The position numbers and the translations under genes are program-made. Of a stretch of 64,000 nucleotides of DNA, positions 35,410 to 44,925 are shown in pieces (position 1 is the stretch's first letter; each line of letters opens with the position of its first letter). Source of the DNA: Phyllobacterium phragmitis. Lineage in GTDB: Bacteria > Pseudomonadota > Alphaproteobacteria > Rhizobiales > Rhizobiaceae. The DNA is taken from assembly GCF_002980495.1 (NCBI RefSeq), contig NZ_PVBR01000004.1, forward strand, positions 186,001-250,000, given 5' to 3'. The notes under the pieces are model-generated. The model was not told where the DNA came from, ran no database searches, and worked only from the letters and a program-made list of their open reading frames with translations.

Positions 35410-35440
35410 CGTGCGTCCTAAAGCACGCACGGCGCTGCAA
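35410..35440. repeat. Short stem-loop repeat, copy 1
   Basis: cgtgcgt (35410-35416) pairs with acgcacg (35425-35431), followed by gcgctgcaa. A related copy lies at 47615-47647, sharing cgtgcgtcct, acg-acggcg and tgca. It sits directly downstream of trxA. Confidence 0.45.
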
Positions 35441-35447
35441 TGCGCAA

Positions 35448-35771
35448 TTACGCAACCGAAGTCTTGATCCAGTCGGACAGGCGGCTTTTCGGCGCGGCGC
35501 CGACCATATTGGCGGCGAGTTCACCATCCTTGAACATGAGAAGCGTCGGGATCGAGCGCACGCCGAACTGGGCGGCGAGTTCCGGGTTCTCGTCGATATT
35601 GATCTTGGCGATCTTGATCCGACCAGCCATCTCCGACGCGATTTCCTCGAGGGCAGGCGCGATCATCTTGCAAGGGCCGCACCATTCCGCCCAGAAATCC
35701 ACCACGACAGGCTCACTGGACTGAAGCACATCGGATTGAAAATTGCTGTTGTCGATCTTTACGGTTGCCAT
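35448..35771 (-). CDS. trxA: Thioredoxin
   Basis: 107 residues starting at ATG 35771 ([12 protein letters not shown]). The redox motif WCGPCK is at about residues 31-36 in [18 protein letters not shown], followed by the cis-proline loop [13 protein letters not shown]. Cytoplasmic disulfide reductase for ribonucleotide reductase and other targets. The gene follows addA by 73 bases on the same strand. The open frame extends further upstream in addA, but the thioredoxin N-terminus is unambiguous. Confidence 0.96.
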   Translation of the reverse strand: MATVKIDNSNFQSDVLQSSEPVVVDFWAEWCGPCKMIAPALEEIASEMAGRIKIAKINIDENPELAAQFGVRSIPTLLMFKDGELAANMVGAAPKSRLSDWIKTSVA

Positions 35772-35844
35772 CAGGCTTTCCTTTTCGATGAACATGTTGC
35801 GCATCATGTGGTGAGTCTTATCGCGCGCGTCAAGCTTCTGTTTC

Positions 35845-38800
35845 TCACGAGTGCGCGAGGCGTTCAAGAGCGGCAACGGCGTTGTCCATCGCCTCAGCGG
35901 GAATGGGCACGATATGCGGCCCTTCGGTGAAGAGCAGCGCCGCCTCGACGGGCAGATCCGGATAGAGCGGCCGGAGCAGGGCACGGTAGAGTGCAAGCTG
36001 CGCGATATAAGCGTCCGGAACGTGGCCGAGATCGCGCGGGGCGGGGCGATTCGTCTTGTAGTCGATGATGGTGATTCGCCCATTTTCGACCGCAAGGCGG
36101 TCAATCTTGCCGGAAACCGCATGCTCCTTGCCGCGCAGCGCCAGCGTTCCCATGATCTCGACTTCGGCGCGTGAACCCCTGGCGAAAACCGGCGAAAAAG
36201 CCGGATCGTCGAGCACGGCGAAGACCGAAGCAAGCGCCTTCTCCCGTTCCGCTTCCGGCCAGTCGCCGGCGGCGTGCGCGAGATAACGCTCCGCTACCAC
36301 TCGTCTTTCCTCCGCCGGCAGATCAGGCAGGCGCTGCAACAGAGCGTGGATGACGGTGCCGCGCCTGATCGCAAAGCCCGGCGCGGCCTCATCCGGAGCC
36401 AGCACAGGCGAGCCCGGTCCGACCGGCCTTTCGTCGCCGGTTTCGATCAGCACCGACGCGCCCGATGGCGAGAGCGGGCGCGGCAGGCCCGGCTCGGACA
36501 GCATGGCGTGGCGGTAATTATCCGGCAAGGGATCTGGCCCTGGCGCGGCAGCCTCATCCTTTGCCGTGATCACGATCTCGCCCGGCTCGGTCTTGCGGTA
36601 GCGCCGCGCCACCACACCCTCGACCGGATGATCGATCAACTGGCATTTTTCCGTCAGGGCATCGGCAACCAGACGATGCCAGGTCTCGCCGCCGTCGCGC
36701 ACGCCGCGATAGCCTGCGATGATCAGCCGGTCCTCGGCCCGCGTCATGCCGACATAGAGCAGGCGGCGATATTCCTCCTCGGAACGGCGCTTGAGTTCAG
36801 CGATCCGGGCGGCGGTGAAGGCGGTTTCATATCCGCCATTGGGCTGCCAGACGAAGCCCCTGCCCTCCCAGCCCTCCGGTTCTTTCATGTCGAAAGGAAT
36901 GAGCTTCGGCGCGCGGTTCGCCGTCCATGCAGCGCTTCCCGGATCGACGAGGAAGACCACCGGCGCTTCCAGGCCCTTGGCGGCATGGACGGTCATGATG
37001 CGGATCTCGTCGCGGTTCTGGTCGAGCTCGCGCTTGATCTCGGGCGTCGCCGCATCGAGCGTTTCGAGAAAGGCCTGAAGGCCAGGCAGGCCGGTCCGCT
37101 CAGTGGCCAGCGCATAATTCTGGAATTCGTCGACGACATCGCCGGCTTCGGGGCCGAGCCGCGCCAGAAGCTTACGCCGCGCGCCATCGGCACCGAGAAT
37201 GCGGGCATAGAATTCGAATACAGGCATGGTATCGGCCTGGGCCCGCCAGCGCCGCAAGGTTTCGTGCGTTGCGACAAGCGCCGGATCATTGCGCGCTTCG
37301 TGCCCCATGCGTTCGAACAGCGTCTGCGACCCGGGACGTGAATGGGCGAGCGCGAACAGCCCGTCGTCATCCCAGCCGAAAAGCGGGCTCTTCAAAAGCG
37401 CTGCCAGCGACAAATCATCGGAGGGCTGAAGCACGAAGCGGCCGAGCGCCATGAGATCCTTGACGGCGATATGGTCGGTGAGTTTCAGCCGGTCGGCGCC
37501 TGCAACCGGCACGCCGCATTGTTTCAGCTCTCGCGACAAAGCGGGCATGAACTGATCGCGCTTCCTGACCAGAACCATGATATCGCGCGGCTCGAGCTTG
37601 CGCCGCTGGCCTGGGATGATCTCGCCCTTGTCGATCCAGTGCCGGATGGTCGCGGCGATCTGCTTGGCAAGCCTGACGGCGGGGGCAGCAAGATGATCTA
37701 CGGCCAAGCGCCAGTCTTCCGGCTCCTCGACGGCCTGCGGCGTCAGCATATCCCATATCTCGACCTCCCCCGGCGCGTCGCGACGGATCGCATCATGCTG
37801 CGTCGGTCCCGGCTCAAGGCCAAGGCCGCGATAGGCTTCCGGTCGCTCGAAGACGAGATCGACGGCGGAAAGCACATCGGGAGTGGAGCGGAAGGAGAAG
37901 TTGAGGTTGACGCCCTCGAAGGTCAGTTCCGCCGCACGCGCCTTTTGCGCCACCGCCTTGCCCGAGGCGGCGAAATCCTCCGGCACCGCGCCTTGAAAGG
38001 AGTAGATCGACTGCTTCTCGTCGCCCACCGCGAAGAGCGTGCGCCTGACGTCGCGCTGGCCGGATCCGGAGAAGAACTCCGCCGACAGCATGCGAACGAC
38101 CTGCCACTGATCCGGGCTCGTATCCTGCGCCTCATCGACCAGAATATGATCGATGCCGCGGTCGAGCTTGTATTGCACCCAATGGCCTGCCCCTTCACGC
38201 GCGAGAAGCGAGACGGTGCGCGTGATGAGATCGTCGAAATCGAGAAGGCCGCGGCTGCGCTTCATCGCCTGATAGCGCGTCAGGAGATCATCGATCAGCA
38301 CGAAGGCGGAGAGATTGAGCCGGATAAGGCGCAACTGCTTCAACCGGTCGAGCGCTTCATGAACGCGTGCCGCCACGCGATCAAAAATTTCCTCGAAATC
38401 CGGCAGGATTGCCGTCACCGGTTTCGAGGCGACATAGCTGCCCGCCTTCGGCTCGCCCGTCGATTTCAGGAAGGCAAGGCGCAGGATTTCCTCCCGGTCG
38501 ATCGTCGTCGAAGCCTTCTTCATCTGGCGCAATTGCAGGGCGAAATCCTGGGCGCGCGAAGCGCCTTTCGGGATGGCGAGGATTCTATCGAGCACGACAT
38601 CGGAAAATTCCGGCATCGGCCAGACCCTCCCCAGAATATCCTCCTCCCGCTCATCGCCGGTAAAGCCGAAGGCGGCATAGAACAGGGGCTGGCGGATTTC
38701 ATTGCCGCCGACTTCGCGGATGAAATGCTGGAGGGCATGGCGGCGGTTGATTGCTTCGTCGAGCAGCGTTTGCAAGCCCATTTCACCGGCAGCGCTCAGC

Positions 38801-39489
38801 ACATCGGCAAAGGCCCTGGCGAGTTCCCTCTGGCCGTCATTCGAAATCCTCGGGCCGTCATTCTCGGGCTTGTCCCGAGCATCTGCGGCGATCTGATCTG
38901 TCAGGACGGTAGTCGCTTTTCTTTCCTGCGTTGCAGATTCTCGGGACAAGCCCGAGAATGACGGGTGGGGAGTACGGGCCCTCTCCAGCAGTTGCCGCCT
39001 CGCCTCTCCTACCAGCGCCACCTGCATCAGATCGTCCATCAGCTCGAAATGGCCAGCGATATTCGCCTCGAGCGGAAACTGGTGCAGGATCGCCTCGCAA
39101 AAGGCGTGGATAGTCTGGATCTTGAGGCCGCCCGGCGTCTCCAGCGCGCGCGCGAAAAGCCGGCGCGCGGCCGCAAGACGCGCGCTACCCGGTTGCCGAC
39201 CCTCGATCTGGACGAGCTTTTCGGTAAGCGCCGCATCGGACAGGATCGCCCATTCGGAAAGGCGTTTGAAGACGCGGTTCTGCATGACCGCCGCCGCCGC
39301 CTTGGTATAGGTCAGGCAAAGGATCTTCGACGGATCGGCGCCTTCGAGAAGCAGGCGGATGACGCGCTCGGTCAGAACATGGGTCTTGCCCGAGCCGGCA
39401 TTGGCCGAAACCCAGACGGAATCGTGCGGATTGGCGGCGCGCGCCTGGGCGGCAAGCGTTTCCTGCGGAATAGGCGGAAGCTTCTTCAT
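35845..39489 (-). CDS. addA: AddA: double-strand break repair helicase-nuclease, with an in-frame repeat insertion
   Basis: 1214 residues. With AddB it resects broken DNA ends for RecA. The N-terminal UvrD-like helicase has Walker [13 protein letters not shown] (about 28-39), [21 protein letters not shown], and Walker [29 protein letters not shown] lies mid-protein, and the C-terminal nuclease has [11 protein letters not shown]. Residues about 175-213 (from [11 protein letters not shown] to [10 protein letters not shown]) do not belong to the family. They are encoded by a palindromic repeat (38855-38964) homologous to the one upstream of pheS. The frame is kept, so the protein is probably full length. 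The start overlaps the addB stop (ATGA). Confidence 0.93.
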   Translation of the reverse strand: MKKLPPIPQETLAAQARAANPHDSVWVSANAGSGKTHVLTERVIRLLLEGADPSKILCLTYTKAAAAVMQNRVFKRLSEWAILSDAALTEKLVQIEGRQPGSARLAAARRLFARALETPGGLKIQTIHAFCEAILHQFPLEANIAGHFELMDDLMQVALVGEARRQLLERARTPHPSFSGLSRESATQERKATTVLTDQIAADARDKPENDGPRISNDGQRELARAFADVLSAAGEMGLQTLLDEAINRRHALQHFIREVGGNEIRQPLFYAAFGFTGDEREEDILGRVWPMPEFSDVVLDRILAIPKGASRAQDFALQLRQMKKASTTIDREEILRLAFLKSTGEPKAGSYVASKPVTAILPDFEEIFDRVAARVHEALDRLKQLRLIRLNLSAFVLIDDLLTRYQAMKRSRGLLDFDDLITRTVSLLAREGAGHWVQYKLDRGIDHILVDEAQDTSPDQWQVVRMLSAEFFSGSGQRDVRRTLFAVGDEKQSIYSFQGAVPEDFAASGKAVAQKARAAELTFEGVNLNFSFRSTPDVLSAVDLVFERPEAYRGLGLEPGPTQHDAIRRDAPGEVEIWDMLTPQAVEEPEDWRLAVDHLAAPAVRLAKQIAATIRHWIDKGEIIPGQRRKLEPRDIMVLVRKRDQFMPALSRELKQCGVPVAGADRLKLTDHIAVKDLMALGRFVLQPSDDLSLAALLKSPLFGWDDDGLFALAHSRPGSQTLFERMGHEARNDPALVATHETLRRWRAQADTMPVFEFYARILGADGARRKLLARLGPEAGDVVDEFQNYALATERTGLPGLQAFLETLDAATPEIKRELDQNRDEIRIMTVHAAKGLEAPVVFLVDPGSAAWTANRAPKLIPFDMKEPEGWEGRGFVWQPNGGYETAFTAARIAELKRRSEEEYRRLLYVGMTRAEDRLIIAGYRGVRDGGETWHRLVADALTEKCQLIDHPVEGVVARRYRKTEPGEIVITAKDEAAAPGPDPLPDNYRHAMLSEPGLPRPLSPSGASVLIETGDERPVGPGSPVLAPDEAAPGFAIRRGTVIHALLQRLPDLPAEERRVVAERYLAHAAGDWPEAEREKALASVFAVLDDPAFSPVFARGSRAEVEIMGTLALRGKEHAVSGKIDRLAVENGRITIIDYKTNRPAPRDLGHVPDAYIAQLALYRALLRPLYPDLPVEAALLFTEGPHIVPIPAEAMDNAVAALERLAHS
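38855..38964. repeat. Palindromic repeat element, copy B, inserted in frame inside addA
   Basis: The arms 38855-38886 and 38933-38964 are 32-bp reverse complements with one mismatch (base 38880), around a 46-base spacer. The core is ctcgggcttgtcccgag. Relative to copy A (22953-23058) the element is reversed: the reverse complement of its spacer shares aagaaaagc and taccgtcctga with the copy A spacer. It is read through as about 37-39 codons of addA. Confidence 0.88.
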
Positions 39490-42400
39490 TCGCCGCCCCC
39501 CCCGTTGTCATTGCCGCCGCCCGCCGACCATTCGAGCACCCGGGCGAGATGATCGTAATCGCCGGTCAGATCGGTCTCGCGGAACGGCAGCGCGCGGGAG
39601 AGATAGCCCTTTTCAGGCTCGGCATATTCGCCAAGCAGCTCGCTTAAGCGCCGCCATGCTTCCTCGCCGATCTCAGGCGCGGTCTTTTCGCTTTTGGCCT
39701 TGCCGCCGAGCGTCAGGATCGATTCCGGTTCGACCGCGCCATTGCCGCGCAGGCGCACATAGAGGAGGTCCGATGCCGGAACCTCCCCCGTCTCGCGGAA
39801 GGCGCCGCGCGCCAGAAGGGCTGCTTCCAGCGCCAGTTGCGGCGAAAGCAGGACATGCGCCTGGCGTCGCGACGGGGTGGAGCCGGTCTTGTAATCGATG
39901 ATCTCGGCTGTGTGATTGCGCATCAGATCGATTCGGTCGGCGCGGCCCGAAAGGGTGACGCCCCGGCCATCCACCTCCAGCGCCCGCGAGGCGATTTCGG
40001 CATGGCGTTCAGCCACCGCATGGGCACGATCCTGCTCCCATCGCAGGAATTCCGGTACAAGTGCTGCAAAGCGCGGCCACCAGACCGCCTCGATCTCGGC
40101 CGGCAGGGCGGCGGCGGCAAAGAAGCGCCTTGCCATGTCGAACAACGCGGCTTGGGCGTCCTGCCCGTTGGGATCAATCCCGGCTTGCGTGAAGGCGCCG
40201 AGAATATCGTGGAACAGCGTGCCGCGCTCGGCCGCTGCCGGATCGCGGATCAGCGGTTCGAGCGGGCGCAGCCGCAAAATCTTCTTGGCGAAGATGGCGT
40301 AGGGATCGCGCCTGAGCGTTTCGATTTCCGTCACCGAGAAATGCTTCGGTCTGGCGGAAAGTGGCGGCGCGGGCTCCGGCCGTTTGACGAAGGGCACGTC
40401 GGGCGCGGCATCCAGCTCGCGCGCCCAGTGGAGATAGCGCACTCCCCTGCCCCGCATCGCATTGGTCTCGTCTTGGCCGAGCACCGTTTCCAGCCGCTGC
40501 AGCCAGCGCGACGGCACGGTCGGCGCATTGGCGGAGCGCTGAGCACGCGACAGCACGACGCGATCCATGCCGAGCGCCATCTGGAAATCATGCGCGGCAA
40601 GGCCGGTGCGCCGCTCCGGCGGCTCCAGCGCGATGGCCGCCTTCATCGGGCGCGACATGAAGGGATCGTTGCGGGTCTTGCCCGGCCATGTGCCCTCGTT
40701 CAGCCCGCCGATGACGATGGTATCGACCGTCTGGAGACGAGCTTCCAGCGCACCCCAGATGAACAGGCGCGGATGGCCGCCCGGACGCGGCTTGACCGTC
40801 TCGCCCGAGATCAGCGCATCGGCGATGGCAGGCCATTCCCTGATATCGAAATCGAGGCCGGACTCCGCCGCCACCAGATTGCGCAGGAAGGAAGCGAGCT
40901 TCTCGCCCGCCTCGCCTTGATAGAGCGATGCAACAGCGCCTTTTTCGTCGCGCGCCAGGTTTTCCAGTGCCTCGACGCTGGCACGAATGATTGTCGCCAT
41001 GTCGACTTGTCCGTCGGTCCCTGCCAAACGACCTAGCGGTGCGACGGCCTCAGACAGCGCCACGCAGAGCGCGCGGGCTTCGGCGATCATTGGCGCGCTG
41101 ACAGTCTCATGCCAGGCGGGGCGATAATGCAGGGCAGCGCTTTCCTCGACCCGTCGGTCGAAGAATGCGGGCAGATCGGCAACAGAAGCCCTGCCTGTCC
41201 CGCCGCGAAAGGCGACAAGCTCCAGCGTTTCCGCCGCACTGCGGATTTGCGCCCTCTCCTTGCCGACGCTGACCAGCGGGTGTTTCGCCAATGCCAGCAG
41301 CGCGACGGGATCGCCGGGATTGAAAACCGTCTCGAGAGCCAAGCGGAACAGCGTCGCCGGCTCGGTATCGCGCAGCGCGCGGCCGCCGGAATCATCCGCC
41401 TCGATATCGAACCGGGCAAGCTCCGCCGAAACGCGCCGGGCGAGATCGCGGTCCGCCGTCACCAGCGCCGCCGTACGGTCCGGCTGCTCGATCGCATGGC
41501 GCAGCGCCACGGCGACGGCCAGCGCCTCCTCGCGCTCGTTTGCCGCCTCGATCAGCGCGAGATCGCGCATTGCGCTGGTGCGTTGTGCCGGATCGAGCGT
41601 CAGGCTGCCCCAGGCGTCGGTCGTCTCGGCGGGGCGTAGCGCTTCGCTGACGATGCGCTCCCGCATCCGTTTTTCTGCCGGCATGCCCAGATGCACGACA
41701 TCTCCGCGCAGGCCGCCGACATGGGCAATCAGCTTACGCAGGCCGAATTGCGGGTGGCCAAAGGTCGAGGGATTGGCTTCGACCTCATTCAATATGTTCC
41801 AGGCGGCCGCATCGAGATCGCGGTCGAGGCCCGGCAGCACCACCGCCCCGTTGGGCAGACCGGCGATGACCGAGATGAGCTCCGCCGTCGCCGGAATGGA
41901 GCCGGTCGAGCCGGCGGCAATGACAGGACCCGCGGGCGGATGGCAGCGCAATCGCTCCGCTTCGAGCGCGATCAGCCGGTTGCGATGGGCGGAAGGATTG
42001 GAGCGCTGCCGCTCCGTGAGAATCTCCGGCCAGAGGCGGGTGACGATATCGAGGAAGCCGAGCGTCACGCGCCACCAGTCGGCGAGTTCGTCGGGGGTGA
42101 TCGCGGCGAGTTCCGTCCAGCTTGCGCCCTCCGTCTCGACCTGGTCCATCAGATCGGCCAGATCGCGGGCAAGCCATATGGCATCGGCGGTGGTGGCGGG
42201 AACCGCCACATCCTCATTGCCGAAAAGCGCACGAACATGAGCCGGCAAACTTTCCCGCCAAGGACACACCAGCCGCGCCAGAAGCAGCAGCCGTTCCGCG
42301 CCGCCGATCGCTGGCGCAAGGTCGAGAAAACCTCTGGGGTCGGCATCGAAGATCGCCGCATCCTCGTCGACATCGCCGAGCGGGCGGATCGTCGGCAGGA

Positions 42401-42620
42401 TCGCTGATTTAGCCGGATTCATTTCGACCAGCAGCGAGCGCAAAGTGCGGGCGGCGCGGCGCGTCGGTACATAGATAGTGGCAGACGACAGCGCCAGCGG
42501 GTCATCGGTCTTTCCCGGAAAATTTGGGATCAGCGTCCCGTCAAGGAGCGCGCGGACAAGCGTCGGCAGGAATGGCGCCCCCGGTGCGATCGAGAACAGG
42601 CGGGGCGACCGTTTTGCCAT
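39486..42620 (-). CDS. addB: AddB: double-strand break repair protein
   Basis: 1044 residues from ATG 42620, which overlaps the murU stop as TGATG; a GTG one codon earlier is possible. The alphaproteobacterial AddB architecture is a helicase-like N-terminal part (TIYVPTRRAARTLRSLL, APGAPFLPTLVRALLDG) without a strict Walker A. The long middle region contains VTADRDLARRVSAELARF and DTIVIGGLNEGTWPG. A C-terminal PD-(D/E)XK nuclease has EIIDYKTGSTPSRRQ. It partners AddA, whose start overlaps its stop. Confidence 0.92.
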   Translation of the reverse strand: MAKRSPRLFSIAPGAPFLPTLVRALLDGTLIPNFPGKTDDPLALSSATIYVPTRRAARTLRSLLVEMNPAKSAILPTIRPLGDVDEDAAIFDADPRGFLDLAPAIGGAERLLLLARLVCPWRESLPAHVRALFGNEDVAVPATTADAIWLARDLADLMDQVETEGASWTELAAITPDELADWWRVTLGFLDIVTRLWPEILTERQRSNPSAHRNRLIALEAERLRCHPPAGPVIAAGSTGSIPATAELISVIAGLPNGAVVLPGLDRDLDAAAWNILNEVEANPSTFGHPQFGLRKLIAHVGGLRGDVVHLGMPAEKRMRERIVSEALRPAETTDAWGSLTLDPAQRTSAMRDLALIEAANEREEALAVAVALRHAIEQPDRTAALVTADRDLARRVSAELARFDIEADDSGGRALRDTEPATLFRLALETVFNPGDPVALLALAKHPLVSVGKERAQIRSAAETLELVAFRGGTGRASVADLPAFFDRRVEESAALHYRPAWHETVSAPMIAEARALCVALSEAVAPLGRLAGTDGQVDMATIIRASVEALENLARDEKGAVASLYQGEAGEKLASFLRNLVAAESGLDFDIREWPAIADALISGETVKPRPGGHPRLFIWGALEARLQTVDTIVIGGLNEGTWPGKTRNDPFMSRPMKAAIALEPPERRTGLAAHDFQMALGMDRVVLSRAQRSANAPTVPSRWLQRLETVLGQDETNAMRGRGVRYLHWARELDAAPDVPFVKRPEPAPPLSARPKHFSVTEIETLRRDPYAIFAKKILRLRPLEPLIRDPAAAERGTLFHDILGAFTQAGIDPNGQDAQAALFDMARRFFAAAALPAEIEAVWWPRFAALVPEFLRWEQDRAHAVAERHAEIASRALEVDGRGVTLSGRADRIDLMRNHTAEIIDYKTGSTPSRRQAHVLLSPQLALEAALLARGAFRETGEVPASDLLYVRLRGNGAVEPESILTLGGKAKSEKTAPEIGEEAWRRLSELLGEYAEPEKGYLSRALPFRETDLTGDYDHLARVLEWSAGGGNDNGGGGE

Positions 42621-43372
42621 CACACCTTTGCCGCAAGCACGGCCTCCGCTTCACGAATAGCATCCGGCGTGCCGACGGTGAGCCAGAGGCCATCCATCTG
42701 CATGCCATGCAGGCGGTTTTCCGCAATGGCGCGGTCGAAATAGCGGTTGAGCGATTCCGGGCCGCCTGTAGCGTTCGCGAAAATCCTGGGGTGGACAATC
42801 GCGGCACCGGCATAAATGAAGGGCAAGCTGGCGGCATCGCTCAAATCAAAACCGGCGATGTCGCTGAGGCGCATGAGCCGTCCGTCTTGCACCATAACGA
42901 AGTCGCCGTGCCCGCCATAGCCGGAGACCTGGAATAGCGCTGCCACCATGAGCAGAATATCCATGCGGCTTTCATCCCATCGGGCGGCGAGACGACGCAG
43001 ATTGGAAGTCGCGCCATCGATCCAGAACGTATCGGCATTGATAATGAGAAACGGCTCTGACCCCAGATGCGGCAAGGCCCTGACGATACCGCCCGCCGAA
43101 TCCAGCAATTGTCCGCGTTCGTCGGAAATGACAATTTGCGGCTGACTCCGGTTTTTCAGATGCGCTTCCATCTGATCGGCGAGATAGTGCACATTGACCA
43201 CTGCTTTCCGCACACCGGCAGCCGTCAATGCGTCCAACCCCCAATCGATCAGCGGCTTGCCCGCCACGGGAATGAGCGGCTTTGGAATGGTGTCGGTGAT
43301 CGGCCGCATACGCTTGCCCAGCCCCGCCGCCAGAACCATCGCTGCCTGCGGAATGGATGTGCCAGCCGTCAT
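42620..43372 (-). CDS. murU: MurU-like nucleotidyltransferase (N-acetylmuramate-1-phosphate uridylyltransferase)
   Basis: 250 residues from ATG 43372, just after GAGGTG; an in-frame GTG at 43378 adds two residues. The nucleotide-binding signature is AMVLAAGLGKRMRPITDTIPKPL, followed by PVAGKPLIDWGLDAL, FLIINADTFW (metal Asp) and LWLTVGTPDAIREAE. In Pseudomonas MurU makes UDP-N-acetylmuramate from the product of AmgK. Here the gene lies directly downstream of a TsaE-AmgK fusion gene, which supports the same salvage role. An alternative is a generic hexose-1-phosphate nucleotidyltransferase. Confidence 0.82.
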   Translation of the reverse strand: MTAGTSIPQAAMVLAAGLGKRMRPITDTIPKPLIPVAGKPLIDWGLDALTAAGVRKAVVNVHYLADQMEAHLKNRSQPQIVISDERGQLLDSAGGIVRALPHLGSEPFLIINADTFWIDGATSNLRRLAARWDESRMDILLMVAALFQVSGYGGHGDFVMVQDGRLMRLSDIAGFDLSDAASLPFIYAGAAIVHPRIFANATGGPESLNRYFDRAIAENRLHGMQMDGLWLTVGTPDAIREAEAVLAAKV

Positions 43373-43392
43373 GTTCACCTCGTCAATATTGT

Positions 43393-44910
43393 TTAGCCGC
43401 GCCCTGATTCGGGGTCGCGCAGCAGACCGTTTTCCTCATACCACATCCGCACGGGGGCGAGCACCGGATGGGTGAGCGAACGCTGGAGATAGGCGCGAAT
43501 GCGCGGCAGGTGCTTCAGATAATATGGCTTGCCGTCGCGTTGATCGAGCCGGACGAAGATGCCGAGGATCTTGGAATTACGCTGCGCCGACATGATCGAA
43601 TAGGCGGCACGGAATTCTTCCTCATCGAAAGTGCCGCCGAGTTTCCGCCGCTCATCGCAATAGGCCTGGAAAAGTCGGGCTTCCAGCTCGGGCTCGATCG
43701 CCACCCGCGCATCCTGCGCCAAGGAAGCCAGATCATAGGCGGCGGGACCGATCATCGCGTCCTGAAAATCGATCAGGCCGATCCGGTCGAAGCCCTCAGC
43801 GGTATCGCGCCAGATGATATTGGGCGAATGGAAATCCCTTAAGGTCAGGCTTTTTTCCGCACCGTCGAGATGCGCGAACACTTCATCCCACGCCGCTTCG
43901 AAAGAGGTTTTCCCGGCATCGTCGAGCGGCCTTCCCGTCATTCGCGGCGCATACCATGCGCTCAGCAGCTCCACCTCGATCATCATCGCGTCGCGGTCGA
44001 AATCGGGAATGGTGTGGACGATCGCCTCCGCAACCGGCGTCTGCCGCGGCCATTCCGCCTGGTGGACATGCGCAAGGAGCCGCGCGCAGGCCTCATAGCG
44101 CTCGGCGATCGGCCGGCCCTCGGCGTCGAGCACGCCATTGCTTCCCATATGCTCGATCAGCAGAAGACCGTTATCGAGATCTTCGGCCAATATCTCGGGC
44201 GCATGGAAACCTTTCGCCCGCAACAGCCGGTCCATGCCGACGAAGGCGAAGACGTTTTCGGCCAGATGCGCGATCTGGCGATAGGGCCTGCCGTTCTTGA
44301 CCGGCGGGTCGTAAGGCATCGGCGGCGCGTTCATCAGCATTTCGATGCCATGCGCTCCGGTGACGGTCTCGTAGCCGCGCGGCGAGGCATCACCGAGGAA
44401 ATAGCGGCGCGCGGCGTCCTTTCGCCCGCTGCGGTCGAGGAAGCGTCGGATTGCCAGCGACCGTGCCAATCGCCTTTGCGGCTCACCATCAGCCTCGATG
44501 ACAAGCTTGCGCCCCTCCCCTTCATGATAGAGCTTCACCGCGAAAGCCGACGCCGGGAGAGTGCCTTGCGCCTGCTCGGGCCATTCGACCAACACGACGC
44601 CCTCCTCCAGCGCCTCGTCGAGGCCGAGCTCGTCCAGTTCGGCGCCCGATGACAGGCGGTAGAGATCGGCATGGGCGACGGGCAGGCGCAGATCGGGATA
44701 GGATTGGACCAGGGTGAAGGTCGGACTCGGCACGTCGAGTGCGCTATCATTAGCCAGCGTACGAATGATCGCGCGCGCCAAAGTGGACTTTCCAGCACCC
44801 AAATCGCCTGAAAATGCGACCAGATCACCTTTGGCCAGGGCCAGCGCGAAATCTTCACCGAACCTGATTGCCTCATCTTCGTTAGCCAGCGAAATTTTTG
44901 AAGTGCTCAT
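43393..44910 (-). CDS. TsaE-AmgK fusion: t6A-synthesis ATPase fused to an amino-sugar kinase
   Basis: 505 residues in two domains. Residues 1 to about 155 are TsaE: Walker A FSGDLGAGKSTLARAI, VPSPTFTLVQSY and HADLYRLSSGAELDELGLDE. TsaE powers threonylcarbamoyladenosine (t6A) modification of tRNA. Residues about 170-505 are an aminoglycoside phosphotransferase-like kinase: LLIEHMG, the catalytic loop LTLRDFHSPNIIW, and IGLIDFQDAMIGPAAYDLASL with the metal-binding Asp. This matches AmgK, the N-acetylmuramate/N-acetylglucosamine anomeric kinase. The gene follows divL by 15 bases and precedes murU, its pathway partner, by 20 bases. Confidence 0.88.
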   Translation of the reverse strand: MSTSKISLANEDEAIRFGEDFALALAKGDLVAFSGDLGAGKSTLARAIIRTLANDSALDVPSPTFTLVQSYPDLRLPVAHADLYRLSSGAELDELGLDEALEEGVVLVEWPEQAQGTLPASAFAVKLYHEGEGRKLVIEADGEPQRRLARSLAIRRFLDRSGRKDAARRYFLGDASPRGYETVTGAHGIEMLMNAPPMPYDPPVKNGRPYRQIAHLAENVFAFVGMDRLLRAKGFHAPEILAEDLDNGLLLIEHMGSNGVLDAEGRPIAERYEACARLLAHVHQAEWPRQTPVAEAIVHTIPDFDRDAMMIEVELLSAWYAPRMTGRPLDDAGKTSFEAAWDEVFAHLDGAEKSLTLRDFHSPNIIWRDTAEGFDRIGLIDFQDAMIGPAAYDLASLAQDARVAIEPELEARLFQAYCDERRKLGGTFDEEEFRAAYSIMSAQRNSKILGIFVRLDQRDGKPYYLKHLPRIRAYLQRSLTHPVLAPVRMWYEENGLLRDPESGRG

Positions 44911-44925
44911 GCGGCTACGGTTGCC

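Noticed and set aside
37342-38961. Plus-strand open frames of over 500 codons opposite addA
   Set aside because: Antisense mirror of the AddA helicase; no conserved motif, and the AddA motifs are unambiguous. The same applies to 19003-20775 opposite pheT and 21762-22919 opposite pheS.
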